Notes: generated from the sequence alone by a model not told the origin. A DNA stretch of 64,000 bases from Chaunax sp. Z400 (GCA_037577475.1 CM075193.1:7960617-8024616); one strand, 5' to 3'. Shown: positions 1 through 22,140, numbered from the stretch's first letter. Made by a program: numbers and translations.

Positions 1-118
1 TTTTAATTCCATCTATTAAAATTATATGAATTGATAATTTCAATACCCAATCAGTGAAAATAAAGGGACATTTGTTTTGCTTCAGAGCTGGCTTCAAATC
101 ATCCATCCATTCCCAAGA

Positions 119-148
119 TTAGAACCTGCATTAGAACCTGCATTAGAA
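119..148. repeat. 12-bp tandem repeat, 2.5 copies
   Basis: The 12-mer TTAGAACCTGCA occurs twice head to tail and is followed by a half copy. It is a short local duplication with no sign of function. Confidence 0.85.
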
Positions 149-3100
149 ATAATCTTATTTGATAAGAAGAGAGCTTGTGAATTCTGTGAATTGAATCTCT
201 GTGCCTCTGTGTTTTGGCCTTGACTTGTGAAATGTAATAGCATTCCCTAGTTGTTTTACACGTTTCTGTATCTCAAGGCTGCCTTTCATTCCTACAGACC
301 ACAAGGGTGAACAAATCAGGCTTTGTTGATGAATGGTTGTGGAACCGACATACTCAAGTCCATGCCTTTCACCTTTCAATTTCTAGGGTTTAACTGACCT
401 CTTGCAATATAGGGAATAAAAAACTCTCTTCTCAGGAAAGAGGTTTAATAAAAGTCTTTAGTGAGATCCAAGTAGGACATGTTACTGAGACAGTTGTAAG
501 AGGTTTCCACAAAACCTTGTACAAAAGCGATGTTAATGATCTTTGCTCTATATATCTGTAAAATGTCTTTCTGTTTTCACTATCAATGTGTAGTTACCTT
601 TTAATTAGGCTAATACTGATTCATTGCTTTTAATTATGCATTCCTGCCATGACCTCTCTGCCTGCACACCTCATTACATATTGTATTCTGGTCAGTGAAG
701 TGGAAAGAAGCAGTGCCATCCGTATTTGTCATACCTGATTTATACAATGTGGTAAATCCGTTCCAGCCACCAAAAATCCAATCAAGATTCCCTCTTGAAT
801 TTGCTCTTATCCTGTCTGAAAGGAAAGGTTTGTCCGAGGGGTTTCTGGTGATATCCTGACCTTGTCGGTGTTTGCTGAGCTGATCCTTGTTTGGACGATG
901 ACCTCCTCTGTGTTGTCAGAGGCTCATGCTTTCAATGCCTTTACCATGGCAGATAAGCCTGTGGAAAAAGCATCCCTTCTCACTGACAAAACATGCGCTC
1001 TCAGGTAATATTAAAAATCCTAATGGCCACTGAAGTTGTCGTGCTCAACAGCCATAACTGCAGATTAGATTTTTTGGATGTTTTATAGGGATCCGTGTGT
1101 GGAACAGTGAGAGTTTTAGCAAAGGCTGCTTTCTGCAATCAGGCCCGATAGGCATGATTAGTTGACACAAAGCTGGTCTGAGCCATGCCAAGCCCTTGTG
1201 CCACAGGCTCAATGCAGGCCTGTTCACTTGTGTACTCCAGGTCTTCGGTTAACCCAGAATCCTCTGCTACCTTGTTGAGCCTTTATAAACATTAATCCAG
1301 GGCTCTGGTCTCGTTCCTGCAGCAGATAACCAATGTTCTCCTGTCCTCTAAGAAGCGAAACAGGACAAGGCGCTTATCCGTCTGGAAGCAGCCTCCCTCA
1401 TACATGTGTAGGTTGACTCATACTATGTCCTCCACACACAAGGATGGTCCTCTGAAAAATAACCAGAGAAAAACACATTAATTGCACAACATTCAGTCAT
1501 TACATAATGTTTTAAGGCAATTAGAATAAGCAAAGGAACATAATCAAAAGAAATCTAATAAAGTCTAGGAATGTGTTTGATAATAAACTTTGACCTTCCT
1601 TATATTGTGAACTCCTATTCAGATATACCCTTTCTTCCAGCCTATGATTTCACCGGTTGACCTTTCACATGCCGTTACTCTAACAGACCACATCTCTTTT
1701 CTATGGTGATAGAAGAGAAAATATCTCTGTATATGAAAGACAACAGTGATCTGAACTCAAACACAATAGCTGAGGGTGGGGCCTCAGTGCCCTTCTCAGT
1801 CCAGTTCTGTATCTGAGTATTCAGTGTTTTACACCAATACTGAAATGAGAAATTACAGTCTTTGCTCATTAAAAAACAGACTATTCCAGATTCTAGTCAG
1901 TGCTAAAAATATTTATGACTAAAGAGGCCAATATGAAGAAGAGGGTAGCTGTTGCATCCATCCATGTCAATCCCATCTCCTCTCTGTGACCCCTTCCCTC
2001 TCCCCATCCTTTCTTTAGACTCTATGAATGTTATTTCTGTTTGCAAAAAATAGAATTTCCTTTGCCAAAGAAAATGTTATGTTTCCTCTTGCAGCACAAT
2101 AGCTTTGTATCCTTATGTGTAGCCATCCATGTGACCTGCAGGCAGCCACTACTTGCTGTTAAACATGTAGAGGTAAATTAGGAACAAGGGGCCCAGCCAT
2201 TTAACAGTTGTAGCTCATGACAAGAAGAAGATTAGGGAATTGGGAGCCTTGTAACTTGATTACAACTCCTGAGATGCTGTCTAATAATATCGCCCTCCCT
2301 TCTTTCTGTTCCATCTAAACACAGCCCTTCGGTCCAGTATTACATTAGTACTAGATTAGAGTCTGGGGGAAAAGCACCAGATGTGACTTCAGCCAAATTC
2401 TAAAATAAAGGAGCCTGACAAGAGAAAAAAAGATAAAACTCAGTAATGAAGTTTTAGCAAATGACAGGATGATAGTTCTGTCTGTCTGTTGGAATGAACT
2501 TTTGATGCAGCACTTCGTCAAGCTATTTCAATTTTAAAAAGACCTTTTCAACTAATTTTGTAAAGGTCCAAATTCTCTGAATATTGTTGAATGTCTAGTC
2601 TTGAATTGAATCCTTTAATTCTTAGCATTACATAAAAGAAAACAACCAAACAAAGACCTATGTGCACATAGAAAAATAGGCTTGAAGTAGTAAGGATTTT
2701 TTTTTTGCAAAAATAACCCCATACTTAAAATAGTACAACATGTCCAGTTAGTGTGCCTTTCTTTGACCACAACATCTCTGTTACCTGTTGAGATAACAGA
2801 TTCTGAGTCGGTGTCCAGTAGACAGGGCAAGGGACATAATTAATTTATAAACACTGGTGTGAATATAGTCAGAACAAACACATTATTTTTCCATGACCTC
2901 TGTGATATTATTTTGTGGGGGATTTATCGGACATCTGCTTTGAACCGTTTACATCTTGATTACTTTATGAAAAGCCAGTTTGGAAACTGTTTGTTGTTCT
3001 CATTTCTCCTTTCCATGCTCATCTGATATCAGGAGAGTGGCCCTTATTCATCATTTGCTCTAAAGAAAGTATGTGGACCTTGTAGCCTTAGCTGGGGGGC

Positions 3101-4510
3101 CTTACATGTTATAACATTTTATTGAGGCAATTTGAAAATTCCTCTAATTTACACTGTGCATTTTGGGTCCTTTTTGTATTTAATTAACTAATATCTCATA
3201 CCCATATAAATGTACGAACAAACACACAGTATGTGCCTGTGCACAAGATCATTTTGAGAGCAACAGAGGCTGAGTAAAAATTTTTTCGTGACGGATGTCC
3301 TTCTCCATTGTTCTAATAAGCTCTCCCGGCTGACAGGACATTTCTCTTGCAGTCAAAGTGGCTTCTGCTTCATTTAATCTGAACTGGTAAAGTGAAATTG
3401 AGCATCCTGATAAAATTGTATGTGTGTATAGAACTAGTTACCTTTGAGTGGAGAGCATGAGACGCTCACACAAAGCTGGACATCGATAGCCATTGTGAGC
3501 TCAACAAGCACAAATGCACATTAGACTGCAATAACAAAGCCCAAGACTTTGTGCCCCGTAGTCATAAACTGCACATGAAGGGCTTGGGAAAACCTCGAAT
3601 GGAAACAATTTCATGCCTGTCAAAAGTATTGCAGATTAAAATGACTTTTAGTTTTGTAAAATACAGAATAATATTACATAGACTGCATTTAGAGGGGAAA
3701 GAGCTGTAGAAGAAGTAATGGCTGGCTGTTAAATTATTCATAAGACCTGAAATTAATTTTGAACCACAGTAGAGCTCTCCATTGGGAAATCAATGCTGTT
3801 TGTATCTGCTGTTGATTATTCATTCTGATTCATAATAATGTTTTGAATTATGATTGATTGCACAAAAATACCATTATTCTGGGTTATATTTTATTTTTAT
3901 TTTTTGGACTTGTGTTTTGTTTGCAACATTGCATAACAAGTCGATCGCTTAAAACCTATTTAGTTTAAAACCTAACACTCAAATAAGACTTGTTAACATT
4001 AACTGTTAACGATTGTACAATCATGCAAATAAATGTACTTATTTTGGTGGTTGAGGCTAATATGATATGAAGCCAATGTGGCGTCTATGCGTTTTTTCTT
4101 GTAAGTAAATATTTGTTTCATAAGTTTCAACTCATATATGAGATGAGATTTTGTGTGCCATGAAATCTAATGTCTGCTACTAATTTACATATTAGTGAGT
4201 TGTATGCCAAGACACTGGACCGCGGCCTGCTGTGGTGCACAGACACAACGGAACATTCATGGTCACTTCTAAATTCACAGGCACACAGAAAACGTTTCAG
4301 CCAAAGAGAGAATGGGCAAAAATCTCCGATAATTTCACAGACTTGGTGTCCTCCTGGTGTGGTGTTTGGATGGTCTGAACAGATGACACTTTTGAGAATA
4401 TAGAGGCCTGGGACAGGCGGGGGTCTCTCTTTTGTAACAGCCTGAAAGGAGAGATGGAGCAGCTGCAGTGGTTTTTCCCCACTTGGGGGTGGTAGGCACT
4501 GCAAAATGAA
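149..4510. other. Gene-free AT-rich stretch
   Basis: I see no recognisable exon, RNA gene or transposon. The open frames here are short, unlike any family I know, and lack paired splice sites. One 36-codon plus-strand frame (898-1004) ends at an AG/GTAATA donor-like site but has no convincing acceptor. An ATGCAAAT octamer lies at 4023-4030. Intronic or intergenic DNA is the plain reading. Confidence 0.6.
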
Positions 4511-4543
4511 GTGTGTGTGTGTGTCTGTGTTGGTGTGTGTGTC
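4511..4543. repeat. Interrupted (GT)n microsatellite
   Basis: About 16 GT-type units interrupted by CTG and TTGG. The overlapping minus-strand frames rich in His-Thr around 4127-4689 are translations through this repeat and should not be read as genes. Confidence 0.9.
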
Positions 4544-5569
4544 TGCTGTGACAAGCAAACATCAAAACACTGAATACTCATGTTAGGTTCCACATAGGAG
4601 CCCATCTCACCACAGGCCCACACACTACAGTATTGTGTTAACCTCCCTACTGGGCCTGAGTCATATTTTTGCAATGGTTTCTCATACAATGTTTATGCTT
4701 TGCAGCTCTGTTTACACCTTCACTTTTATTAAACAATGTGATTTTTTCTATCTGTGAAAGCTTGGAATAGATGAATAGTTTAAAAAAAGATACTACTTAG
4801 TGGCTAAATGATTTATGAAAAGAACTGAATTAGGCCTCAGAGCACACTGTTGAATCTTAAATATGTCGTGGTAGTTATGAAAGTCTTATTACTTTCTTCT
4901 CGGCAGAGTCATTCATATTTGATGCCTTAACTTTTCTGCTAATAGAAGATTCTGTCTGTAGTGACCTGGTTAGTTGTTAATCTGTGATGTGAATTCCCTC
5001 TGAAAGCAACTGACTGGGGACTTTAGCCTCAGGCAGTCATCACTGAAGACTATAGTCTGTCCTCATGTCTACCATGTTTAACAGGCTATTTATTTCTTTG
5101 TCTCTCAAACACACTGAACAACAAAGAGCTGCCATTACACTGCTTTACAACTGAAGTCAAGTTTGCATCCTGTAAGTGTTTTACTGAAATCAGGCCATAG
5201 CCTGAAGGCTATATAAACATATCAGTCATTGTTTGAAGCAGGGATGACCTTATCGTTGCAGGAGGATAAAAGGTTATGTTAAATTGGATTAACAATTGGC
5301 CATGTCCTGGTGTTATCCATAAGACATTCATCTTAAATAACTACAGTGCAGAAGGATTGAAGGCACTTGCTTTATTGTCCTGGTCAAATAGTAGCCTATA
5401 ATAAAGATGAGGTTTATATGGAGAGAAAGGACTTTGTTTCATTATTCCCACAGGTTGACATTAGAATAGAGAATCTGCTGTCAGTCGGCCATATGACTGT
5501 AAACAGCGGACTTCTGCCATATCAGTGCTTCATCTCCACAGAAATATTTGTTTTGAAGCGTTGTTAATG

Positions 5570-6260
5570 TAACTGCAAGGTGCGTTAAATGAGCCGCTAC
5601 TTATGTGCAAACTGACGCGAAACTAAAGTGGATTTTATTTAGTGTATTTTCAGGGGGCCATAATGACTGCGCCCTAAAGCACACTCAGAACATATGATGC
5701 TTTGTGAAGGGTGCGCCCATATTATCTGCAGATAGGCTTACAGTTACACAGTAAATCACGGAGTAGGATATGAACAGGAGCTGGTTCGAGTCGTCCAGAC
5801 ACTGACGCCGGAGACGTATTTAGCGGAGTTTCTCCAGCTGCCCCCTTCATGCACATCTCCGCGGGATATGCACTGCAATTTTAGCTGCACACCGGGGTGT
5901 CTTCTCGGGCTGCGACACCGAGACGAAATCACACAGTCCCCTAATCCTATCAAGTTTGCGTATTCACCCCTGCTTATTTTCCCACTGGTTTAAGGAGATC
6001 AAGCTCTGAATTAAGGAACGGGAAGATTTTGCTCTCTTGTCTTTTTCGCATATTTTGATCTGTGTGCAGAGGGGGGACTGAATGTGATCGAAAGACAAAT
6101 TCAGCGTGTCGCAACAAGAAATCCATCTATAATGAGTGGAATGAAAAAAAGACAAGAGGTCTGCTGTTTGTGGTCTCTGTTAGATACATGCGGACGGAGA
6201 AAGAGGGTCGAAGCAGCAAGTTGCAGGAATGAGAGGGACTTCAGATGACGAGATAGACGA
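5570..6260. promoter_or_regulatory. CpG-rich block, probable promoter or enhancer
   Basis: By my count about 25 CpG dinucleotides fall in the roughly 540 bp from 5570 to 6110, several times the density of the flanking DNA, and CpGs continue more sparsely to about 6250. In vertebrates such clusters in CpG-depleted DNA usually mark unmethylated promoters or developmental enhancers. The open frames across it (minus strand 5756-5953, 5964-6155, 6101-6292) look like nothing I know and overlap in different frames, so untranslated exon or regulatory DNA is likelier than coding sequence. On the minus strand a pyrimidine-rich acceptor-like sequence ending in CACACAG lies near 6056-6075, so a spliced untranslated exon could sit here. 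No gene can be named. Confidence 0.55.
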
Positions 6261-6431
6261 ATTATCTGTTTAAGTCCGATTTGAAACTGCAAGGCTGAGT
6301 AGAGTGCAATGTATAAACTAATAGAGGGGCTTAATTAGGTTCTTTTTCCTTTTCACTCATTATTATATTTTTATTACTGTCGCTTTTAGCGCCTGTTAGA
6401 CAACCATCTCAGAGAGATATTCAATAATTTT

Positions 6432-6442
6432 CGCCTGAGGCG
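6432..6442. promoter_or_regulatory. AP-2-type palindrome
   Basis: CGCCTGAGGCG is a perfect 11-bp palindrome containing GCCTGAGGC, which fits the TFAP2 consensus GCCNNNGGC. It lies between the CpG block and the candidate minus-strand first exon. A single motif match can be chance; the context makes it somewhat more credible. Confidence 0.35.
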
Positions 6443-6605
6443 AGTATTTAAAAATGAAGGAAGGGGAAAAATGAGGGCAACTAATTAGATACAAGCAACT
6501 CCTGAGGATTCCGCACGACTTTGAATTCCTTTTGCCTGGAAGAAGATCCAAAAAGATGAAAAGAGGCATTCCCAACAGGATTGTACCAGCAAAAAGCGCA
6601 CTTAC

Positions 6606-6720
6606 CTCTATACTCAACCAAAAAAGGAAAGTAAAGGGTATCCTCTTTATTTGGGGTTCACAATCGGGAAAAATAATAATCCAATCCGGGCTATGAGAAT
6701 TTAAACTCGGATCCAAAAAC
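6606..6720 (-). other. Candidate 5' exon, minus strand, with consensus donor
   Basis: Read on the minus strand, the sequence ...TAGAG/GTAAGTGCGC gives a full-consensus splice donor, last exonic base 6606 and GT at 6605-6604. Upstream on that strand (higher coordinates) come a GA-rich tract, a CRE-like TGATGTCA and GC-rich sequence, the arrangement expected of a promoter followed by a short first exon. A frame from an ATG at 6716 is open to the donor, but its residues resemble no signal peptide or domain I know, so the exon may be untranslated. The 5' boundary given is arbitrary because I cannot place a start site. The alternative is a chance donor in intronic DNA. Confidence 0.3.
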
Positions 6721-6892
6721 TCCTGTCACTCACAAGGCTAGAGCTATTTGGAGTTTAACTGGTGCAGCGCTTCAATGTTTACTGCTGCCCCACACACACG
6801 TACACATCTGTGGGCTGCGCGTAGCAATAGGTGCACGGGTAGATCTCTGTTCAAATGTGGAGTTGTGTTTGCCTCTTGCTTCAGAAGAGCAC

Positions 6893-6900
6893 TGATGTCA
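6893..6900. promoter_or_regulatory. CRE-like octamer
   Basis: TGATGTCA differs by one base from the CREB/ATF site TGACGTCA. It lies just outside the CT tract and about 290 bp upstream, on the minus strand, of the candidate donor at 6606. Confidence 0.25.
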
Positions 6901-6913
6901 TCTGGAGGAGGGG

Positions 6914-6918
6914 CCTCT

Positions 6919-6954
<36 letters not shown>

Positions 6955-6972
6955 GCCTCTCTCTCTCTCTCT
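6914..6972. repeat. (CT)n/(GA)n tract
   Basis: About 59 bp of CT repeat interrupted by TGCCC and TGCC. GA/CT tracts are common at animal promoters and this one adjoins the promoter-like block. The overlapping frames (6748-7146 plus, 6881-7069 minus) are Ser-Leu or Arg-Glu runs produced by the repeat. Confidence 0.9.
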
Positions 6973-7146
6973 GTGGGGGACGCAGGAAGGATGCAGTGTT
7001 GGCTGGATACACTAGGTGGAGTGGAGGAAAGAGTAAAGGCACTCTCATCCTCTCGTCAGATATGGGCACTTAAGAGGCGCACATGGTCACCGTTTGAAAA
7101 GCTATGTTCACTCAATCCAAGAGAGGAAGAGTTAAAAACTGTCTAA

Positions 7147-10100
7147 ATGTACACGTATGTGCATGTTGATGAGAATCAGAGGTACCTCAGAGCCTTTTAC
7201 TTGCATTGCATTGTTTTAAGGGGGCAAGTGTTTATTTAAGGTCTTTATTTTCATGCCCATATTTTCAGGATGATTTATAGTTCATTTGTTTTGGCATTGA
7301 TAGCCTCATTATTTCTGTGCAATTATGTCTGTTGCAAATGTTCTTTTTTTCTGGACAGTGTTTGTGATTTTTCTTTTCTGGAAAGAGAAGAATGTTTCCC
7401 TAATGTGACTAAATTTAGTCTAAATATTCAATCTAAAAATCTAAAATCCCAATAAATAGCATTGCCTTTTACTTTGTGAAGCACATACCAAATTTCTTTA
7501 TCTAAATGTTTGGCAGTAATTAATATTTGATATTTCTGCTGTGAACCAGATTAATCTACAATAATTTAGATGAAGAATTAAGACTTGTGTTGATTCCTAA
7601 TACATGTGTCTGTAACTGCATCATTGCTTGTGTACATATGTCTTGCATATGTGTGTTGATACAGAGTGGACATGTAAATCTCTCTGACATACCTGAACCT
7701 CCTGCTGTCTGTTAGTCCCTCTTTGGTTTCATATTTAAATGAAGCCAAACAGTGGGTTTGCTTCCTGACAAACCCAAAGTAGCAGTGAATCACCCTGTTA
7801 GTCAAAGGGTTGCACAGCAGAGCTGATCCAGCCAACACTCTCTCCTGCCCTGCGTCATCTCCAGTGTCCCCCCCTCCGGTTACCTAACAAGGCAATGGAG
7901 CAGCTCTGGTCATCTGTTGTTGAATATCAGCTTGTTGTCGCCAGTGGGTCAACGAATAGATCTGTGTGACGTTTGCAGCTCTCTCTGTAATATGGAGAGT
8001 CCTCTCTGGCACGTCGTTTACCAAATAATTTTCCTTAATAACCTCAAAGCTATTAAGTGATGTAACTGTGAAAGCCTGGAGGTTTTTTTTTCAGTCAACA
8101 AACAAGTTTGTTAGAGAGGTGTTATTCACTTATTGTGGGGATACTAAAACATGAAGCTGAAATTAATTTTGTGTTATATTTGTCCAGACAGAACAGCTGC
8201 CTTGTAGTGATTAATGACCATTTGAAAAGTAAAAGGACACATTTTGTCATTAAAGAAGAATCAATGACCCAATAATATTTTACTGGCTACAGGTGAATGG
8301 AAATGCCAGACTTTGTAATATTCTGCAAACGACCACACTTTACTCAAAGCAATTAAATCGAACGCGCTTAAAGAAAGTGGCGTTCATGGTTTCAACCTCC
8401 TGACATACAAACCACAGCACAACTCATCACTGTCCACATTTATACTCCATTTATCTTTCTGTGTGCTGTTTTTCCATCATCCGCTCATGTGCTGATATGG
8501 ACCTCTACTACCAGCAATTGTTATTGCCTCATTAGGATGGTGCAGACTATACAACTCAACACAACAATGACTGTCTAAGTGTCTGAACACCACTGACATC
8601 TCATGACCAGTCATTATGCCAGGATGGAACATGTTCCAACTCTGACCTCAGCACATCAGCACATGGTTAAACGATGATTGCCATCTTAACTGCAGTGCCT
8701 AATTGGACAAACACTTAAGCCTGGAACATCTTCCAGAATTACTTAGACCACTAGAGGATTTTTTTTTTCAGATTTGGTGGCTTTCCAGCTAAAGCAGCTT
8801 TCACTTTTGTTTGAAACATAATGAGATTTCCAGACAAATTGAAATTGTCTGCCTGTATGTTTTTCATTTGGAGGCAAATCAGTATGCAGTAAACATTCTG
8901 TTGCCTCCACCAAGACTTTATATTTTGCTACTTTGTTAATGAGCTTAACTATCTTACCATTTTAGTCCAGGTGATAGGTGACAAAAGGTCAGTCCCAGAC
9001 ATCCTGACTTGATCCTTCTCTTCCCTTCAGGGGGACAGGGCAGAGAAACCTGTTCATGACCTCCCTGTGGCTTCCTTTCCTAAATGGAGTGCAGACACAT
9101 CTGTCAGCGGCTGTTGATTGACCCTCTCTCAGACATACAAAGAGCCCCACTGGAGGACGAGGGTGTTGGGTTTCTGTTATCTCAAGACCAGGGAGAATCT
9201 GTTTCACTGTTCATCTTTTGTCAAGGGGTTGGGTGCTGTCCTTTCCCAAAGATGCAATCTAGTCTGTCTGGCCAATGTCACAGTGTTTAGACAACAGGCA
9301 GGTTGTTTACTACACTGTTGTGTGTTTTTTCAAAGATAGCTAAATATACTGAGCCACTTAATTTTGCTAAGTGGTGGCTAAAGTGGCTTTTGGCTCTTGT
9401 GGCAGCAAAACAACTGTTAAGTGTGCACTTGTTCTGTATCAGACTGTCCTGCGCCCAGCTTTTGTGTGTCATGACAAACATTCAACCAGATAATTGATTT
9501 ACTTTTTTGCTCTGGTGGTCAATAGATATGGTTTGTTGGCAGGCTGTGGTGCCCCACTTTCTGGACTGTATGCCATAACATGCTGAGCCAGTCTGATTAG
9601 CGCTATGTAAGCTAGGCTTTATGGATATTATTTTATCTCCCTCAACTTTCAGTTTATCTGTCATGTAAGCTTATTGTGTGTTAACTTAGAGCTTGTGTGA
9701 AATGCAATAGGTCCCAAACTGCTTAGGGGCTTGCACTGGGGAAAATAGAGACTGATTTTCCTCCCATGTCTCCTTCCAGTGCAAGACTGGAATTCATTAT
9801 TGATGGGCTTTCTGTGTTCTTAGCCAATGCCAAATAAAGAGGAACGTGTAAAAGGCTGCTGCCAAACCCCCCTGCTTTGTCTTTCATTTACCTTCTGCTT
9901 ATTTGCATATTCATCCTATACAAGCAATCAGCAGCAATCTTTTGCTGCGGGCCTTTCATCTCAACTCTGCCATCCTGACAGGCAGCTTTTCAGTATCACA
10001 ACAGTTTAACGAGGATTTGTGGATGAGAGGTGCTGTTGGTTATGCTTGACTATTCACATTTTTGACTGGCAGAGGGTGTAATGTGTGTGACAGGGATAAA

Positions 10101-13100
10101 AAGAGGCTTTATGGAAAAAATATGACTCAGTGAATGGGTAAATATGTAGACAGATGTTGGATTTCATTAGTGTGGCTTTGTATAGATATAAATGGATGAA
10201 TCATGGTATTGCTCAAAATGTTAAGCAAGAGCTTTGACTGATGGGATCATTCTGCATGTTGGAGCTGTATATGCATATGAATACAGATATCAATTACATG
10301 AAGCAGAGTCACCTTACTACAGCCGTGATTACTCTAAGGCCATGCAATAAGGTATTATTAGTCTTTTCTGATGCAGATCCCAGATGTTGAGAGATAGGTT
10401 GACCCATTCATCTCCTGGGACTAGGATGCAGCCCAGAGAAAGACAAGAGCCAACAACAACAAAGTCTAAAGAGGCCGACATCCTGCTGGTGGGGCAAGCC
10501 CAGGGGCCTAGTCAGTAGTCATTTGGGCCTTGTGTTTGTGGAAGAATGACAAGACATGCAAATAGCTTCGTCGGCTGTTTTTCCCCTTGTCTTTTGTTTT
10601 TTTTGGTTGTTTCTTGTTGCTGTTGTGTTGTCTTTGGGGACAGAGGAACTCAGGGATGAGCGAGCTCCATAAAAAAAGAAGTGATAGTCGGGGGAGGAGG
10701 CAAGCACTAAGACTTGCCACCCTTAGGACCTCCCATAGGTTAATGACTCCAAACACAATGCTCTGTGATCAGATTAAATAGGGCACCCTGTAACCTCCAC
10801 TGCACTAATCAGCACAATAAAGGAGAAAAAAAGATAGAATTACCATAAAGTCTTTTCACAGTCCAGCATACATCTCTAATGTAGCTAATTGAAGCCTTTT
10901 CTCTCTTGCTTTGTTATCGGTTTACCACTGCTGCACTAAATCTGTAATTAGCCAATTTGGCATCTTTTTTCCAGCCCTAGTTAAATGGTAGCATTTATCT
11001 TTACAATAGACTCTATATGGTTGTGTAAGCGCTGACAGAACCTTAAAAATAAACAGTCAGTTTTCTGATTCCTTAAATCAGCAGCACATTCCTCAGTATA
11101 AGGGTGAATTCGGTGCTTTAGTCATTTGAGATTAGGAGTTTGAGTGTCTTATGAAAGGGTCAGTCAGGGTTTAGAGCTGTAAGGAGAGGAAGTCAGGGCT
11201 AATGTTATCTAGTGAAACAAATCAAGTCTTTACTGCTTTAGATAAGATTGTATAAGACCTCAAGGTCTGTATTGCCCCTGTTGATTGGAACACACACAGG
11301 AAGCACGGTTCTTAGGCAGCGGTATTTTGGGTTAAGAGAAGGGGGAGTACTTGAGATGGAATGGTTGTCACACCGAGCTGCCATCATTGTGATCAAAGTG
11401 TTCACTTATCTGTGCCAAACACTAACTCTGACTTTGTTTTGTCTGTGATCTGGATGACTTTGTTTACTCTCATACACCCATGGTCTCAACTTTAAACTAA
11501 TGCTTAAACCCTTGCTTTTAATATATCCTCATTATCAACTTCCACTCTTATATGGATGTACAGAGTGATATGATTCAGTTTGTATCATAATGTTATCCAT
11601 CTATGCTGGATAGAGTTGTGTTTCACACTGTAATAGTGAGAAGCATCTTCAGCTTAAACTGGAGGCGGTTAATCGGTATTAAGCTCCACTTTAAATGTTT
11701 TGTCATCCCAAAAACAAGGAGGTGTCTATCCCTCAGCGTCTGACTCTTCGCCAATCATCTTGAGTGACTTGAATATCAGATGTCTCATTCCTGTGCAGCT
11801 AGGAGCCACATTTAAAGGAAGCCTATAGAAAGTGATGATGGGGGAATAAAAGGAGCGGCTGAGTCGAGGGGACATTTATGCCTTTCCTGAAAGAAGTTCT
11901 CTTCGACGGCCCACCCCCCCATTATCACAAGAGTGGAAGGTGCTTGTGGTAGAGTTGTGAATGACACGTTTTCTGCAAAACAGGGAGTAACTGGAGTAGA
12001 CCCTCTTTATCCCACTCTGTTGCTGGGGTGTTTCTGAGGTTAACCATCTGCAGGAAGAGATGTAAATGTGTGACGGTGTGTATTACATTGGTGGTGATGG
12101 TAATGAAGGGTGGGAGGATTTCAGTGTGGTGGACTGAGAGTGTTTATGTTTATCTTTGGCATTGACCTCTTCTCCATCTACATTTGCATTTTGCATAAAT
12201 CAATGAAACTTTAGATATTTATTTTTGTCAGTGTCATTAATAGAAAGCAAGACACCTCAAGCAGTTTCTCCCAGTTACTCTCATGCAAATTGGTTAAGTC
12301 AAAGTAATTTAGACTTAAGTCATATTTCAATGTTGTTAAAAAAAATTAACATACACACCTTATTGGCAAAAGTGATGACATTACATTCTAAACTCCCTCT
12401 TAAACTTTTCTCAAGTTAACAAAAGTTAAATTCTCTTGGACCCTTTTCAATGTTCAAATGGAGAAACCTTGGGAGAAGACCATATGAGGTTGGACCTTGC
12501 TTCAGGTTCCTGATGTAGAACAGATATGATATAAATTAAACATGACAAAGTGTGCAATCATAGACATGGCTGTACTGATTACATGTTTAATTTAGCAATA
12601 ATTACACTATCATAATTTTTTGTGAATGCAGGATCATGTTTAAAGTCATCAGTCTTTAAGTTTGTCTGTGCTGACAAAGAGACAGAATTAAAACACATTT
12701 TTTTTTGTTGTGTTTTAAGGTAAGGGCTCTGGACCCAGGAACAATGCTTTTCTTCTTTCAAATCATAGCCTAAAAACCTTTTCATGCTTCAATTTCACAA
12801 ATGAACCATAACGACAAAGCTGTGAGATTTCACAGGCCAGCAAGAACTCCTTTACACTGACTCATCAAAGATGACCAGAAAAAGGTAGAGGAAGTCAACC
12901 AGCAAATCGCTGATAAGAGGAGATGGGTAGATGTGTTTGGTAAATAGACGTGGTACCATTATAACACACATCAATCACACAGGCAACAATAGAAATGTGA
13001 CTTAATACACAGCGATAAGGAAAAACACTCGGGGTGTGAGCTGCTAGACTTTGGCAGCTGCTGATGCTCTTTTAATGTAAATGTAAAAATAGCTGTGATT

Positions 13101-13696
13101 TCAAATAGAAATGGTCCCCTTCTCTGCCTGGTGTTATTGGTGAACAGTCCTTCGTTTGAATGATTCGTATCTGCTTGCTCTCAAAAAAGCTCTCCCCCTC
13201 CAATAAAGGTCACCGTTAATGTGGAAAATGCCAGCATTTCCTGCTTGAAAACATTTGTCACTGTGAATGTATCATTTAAAAAAAGATATTCATTCTATAC
13301 CCATTCAAGCAGTTCACTAAAGACTTTTCCCCAAAACTTTTTATGACCATGTGTAATGCTTATAATGCACTTTTCCATGGACTAGAATTCTGCACAAATT
13401 GTTATGTTTTTATACACTGAGCATACAGTAATATACTGATAATATGAGCAGCTGTGAACTGATTTTTAAAAAATCTACTGCAGTGCTCCAAACGTTGTTC
13501 TCTTATTGTACTTGTGAATTGTTTTGCATTAAATTCTCTGAAGTTGTTCTGATTTTATCTTTAACTCTCTGTTACCGAACCAATTTCCCTACTGTGATCA
13601 TTAAAATTTCAGCATCATCATCACTCACAGCTTTTCCCTTATTTATGCCACCTGACTATTATCTATGCCCATCACCTGAGTATCTGCCATGGCAAA
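7147..13696. other. Gene-free stretch
   Basis: No exon, RNA gene or repeat family is recognised. The many 60-88 codon frames show no domain, no compositional signature and no paired splice sites. Four octamers (ATGCAAAT or its complement) occur at 9901, 10556, 12182 and 12283. Poly(T) runs occur near 8082, 8759 and 12700. Confidence 0.55.
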
Positions 13697-13728
13697 CCTT
13701 GAGTTTAAGCATCCTTGAGTTTAAGCAG
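13697..13728. repeat. 16-bp direct tandem duplication
   Basis: CCTTGAGTTTAAGCAT is followed directly by a copy matching 15 of 16 bases. It is a recent local duplication with no evident role. Confidence 0.85.

Positions 13729-22140
<8,412 letters not shown>

Noticed and set aside
898..1004. 36-codon open frame with an internal good-context ATG (946), ending at CTCAG/GTAATA
   Set aside because: No polypyrimidine tract or acceptor starts it, the donor is mediocre and the peptide resembles nothing known.
5779..5792. GGTTCGAGTC resembling a Pol III B box
   Set aside because: There is no A box at the right distance and no cloverleaf or SINE body around it; it sits in the CpG block where such words arise easily.
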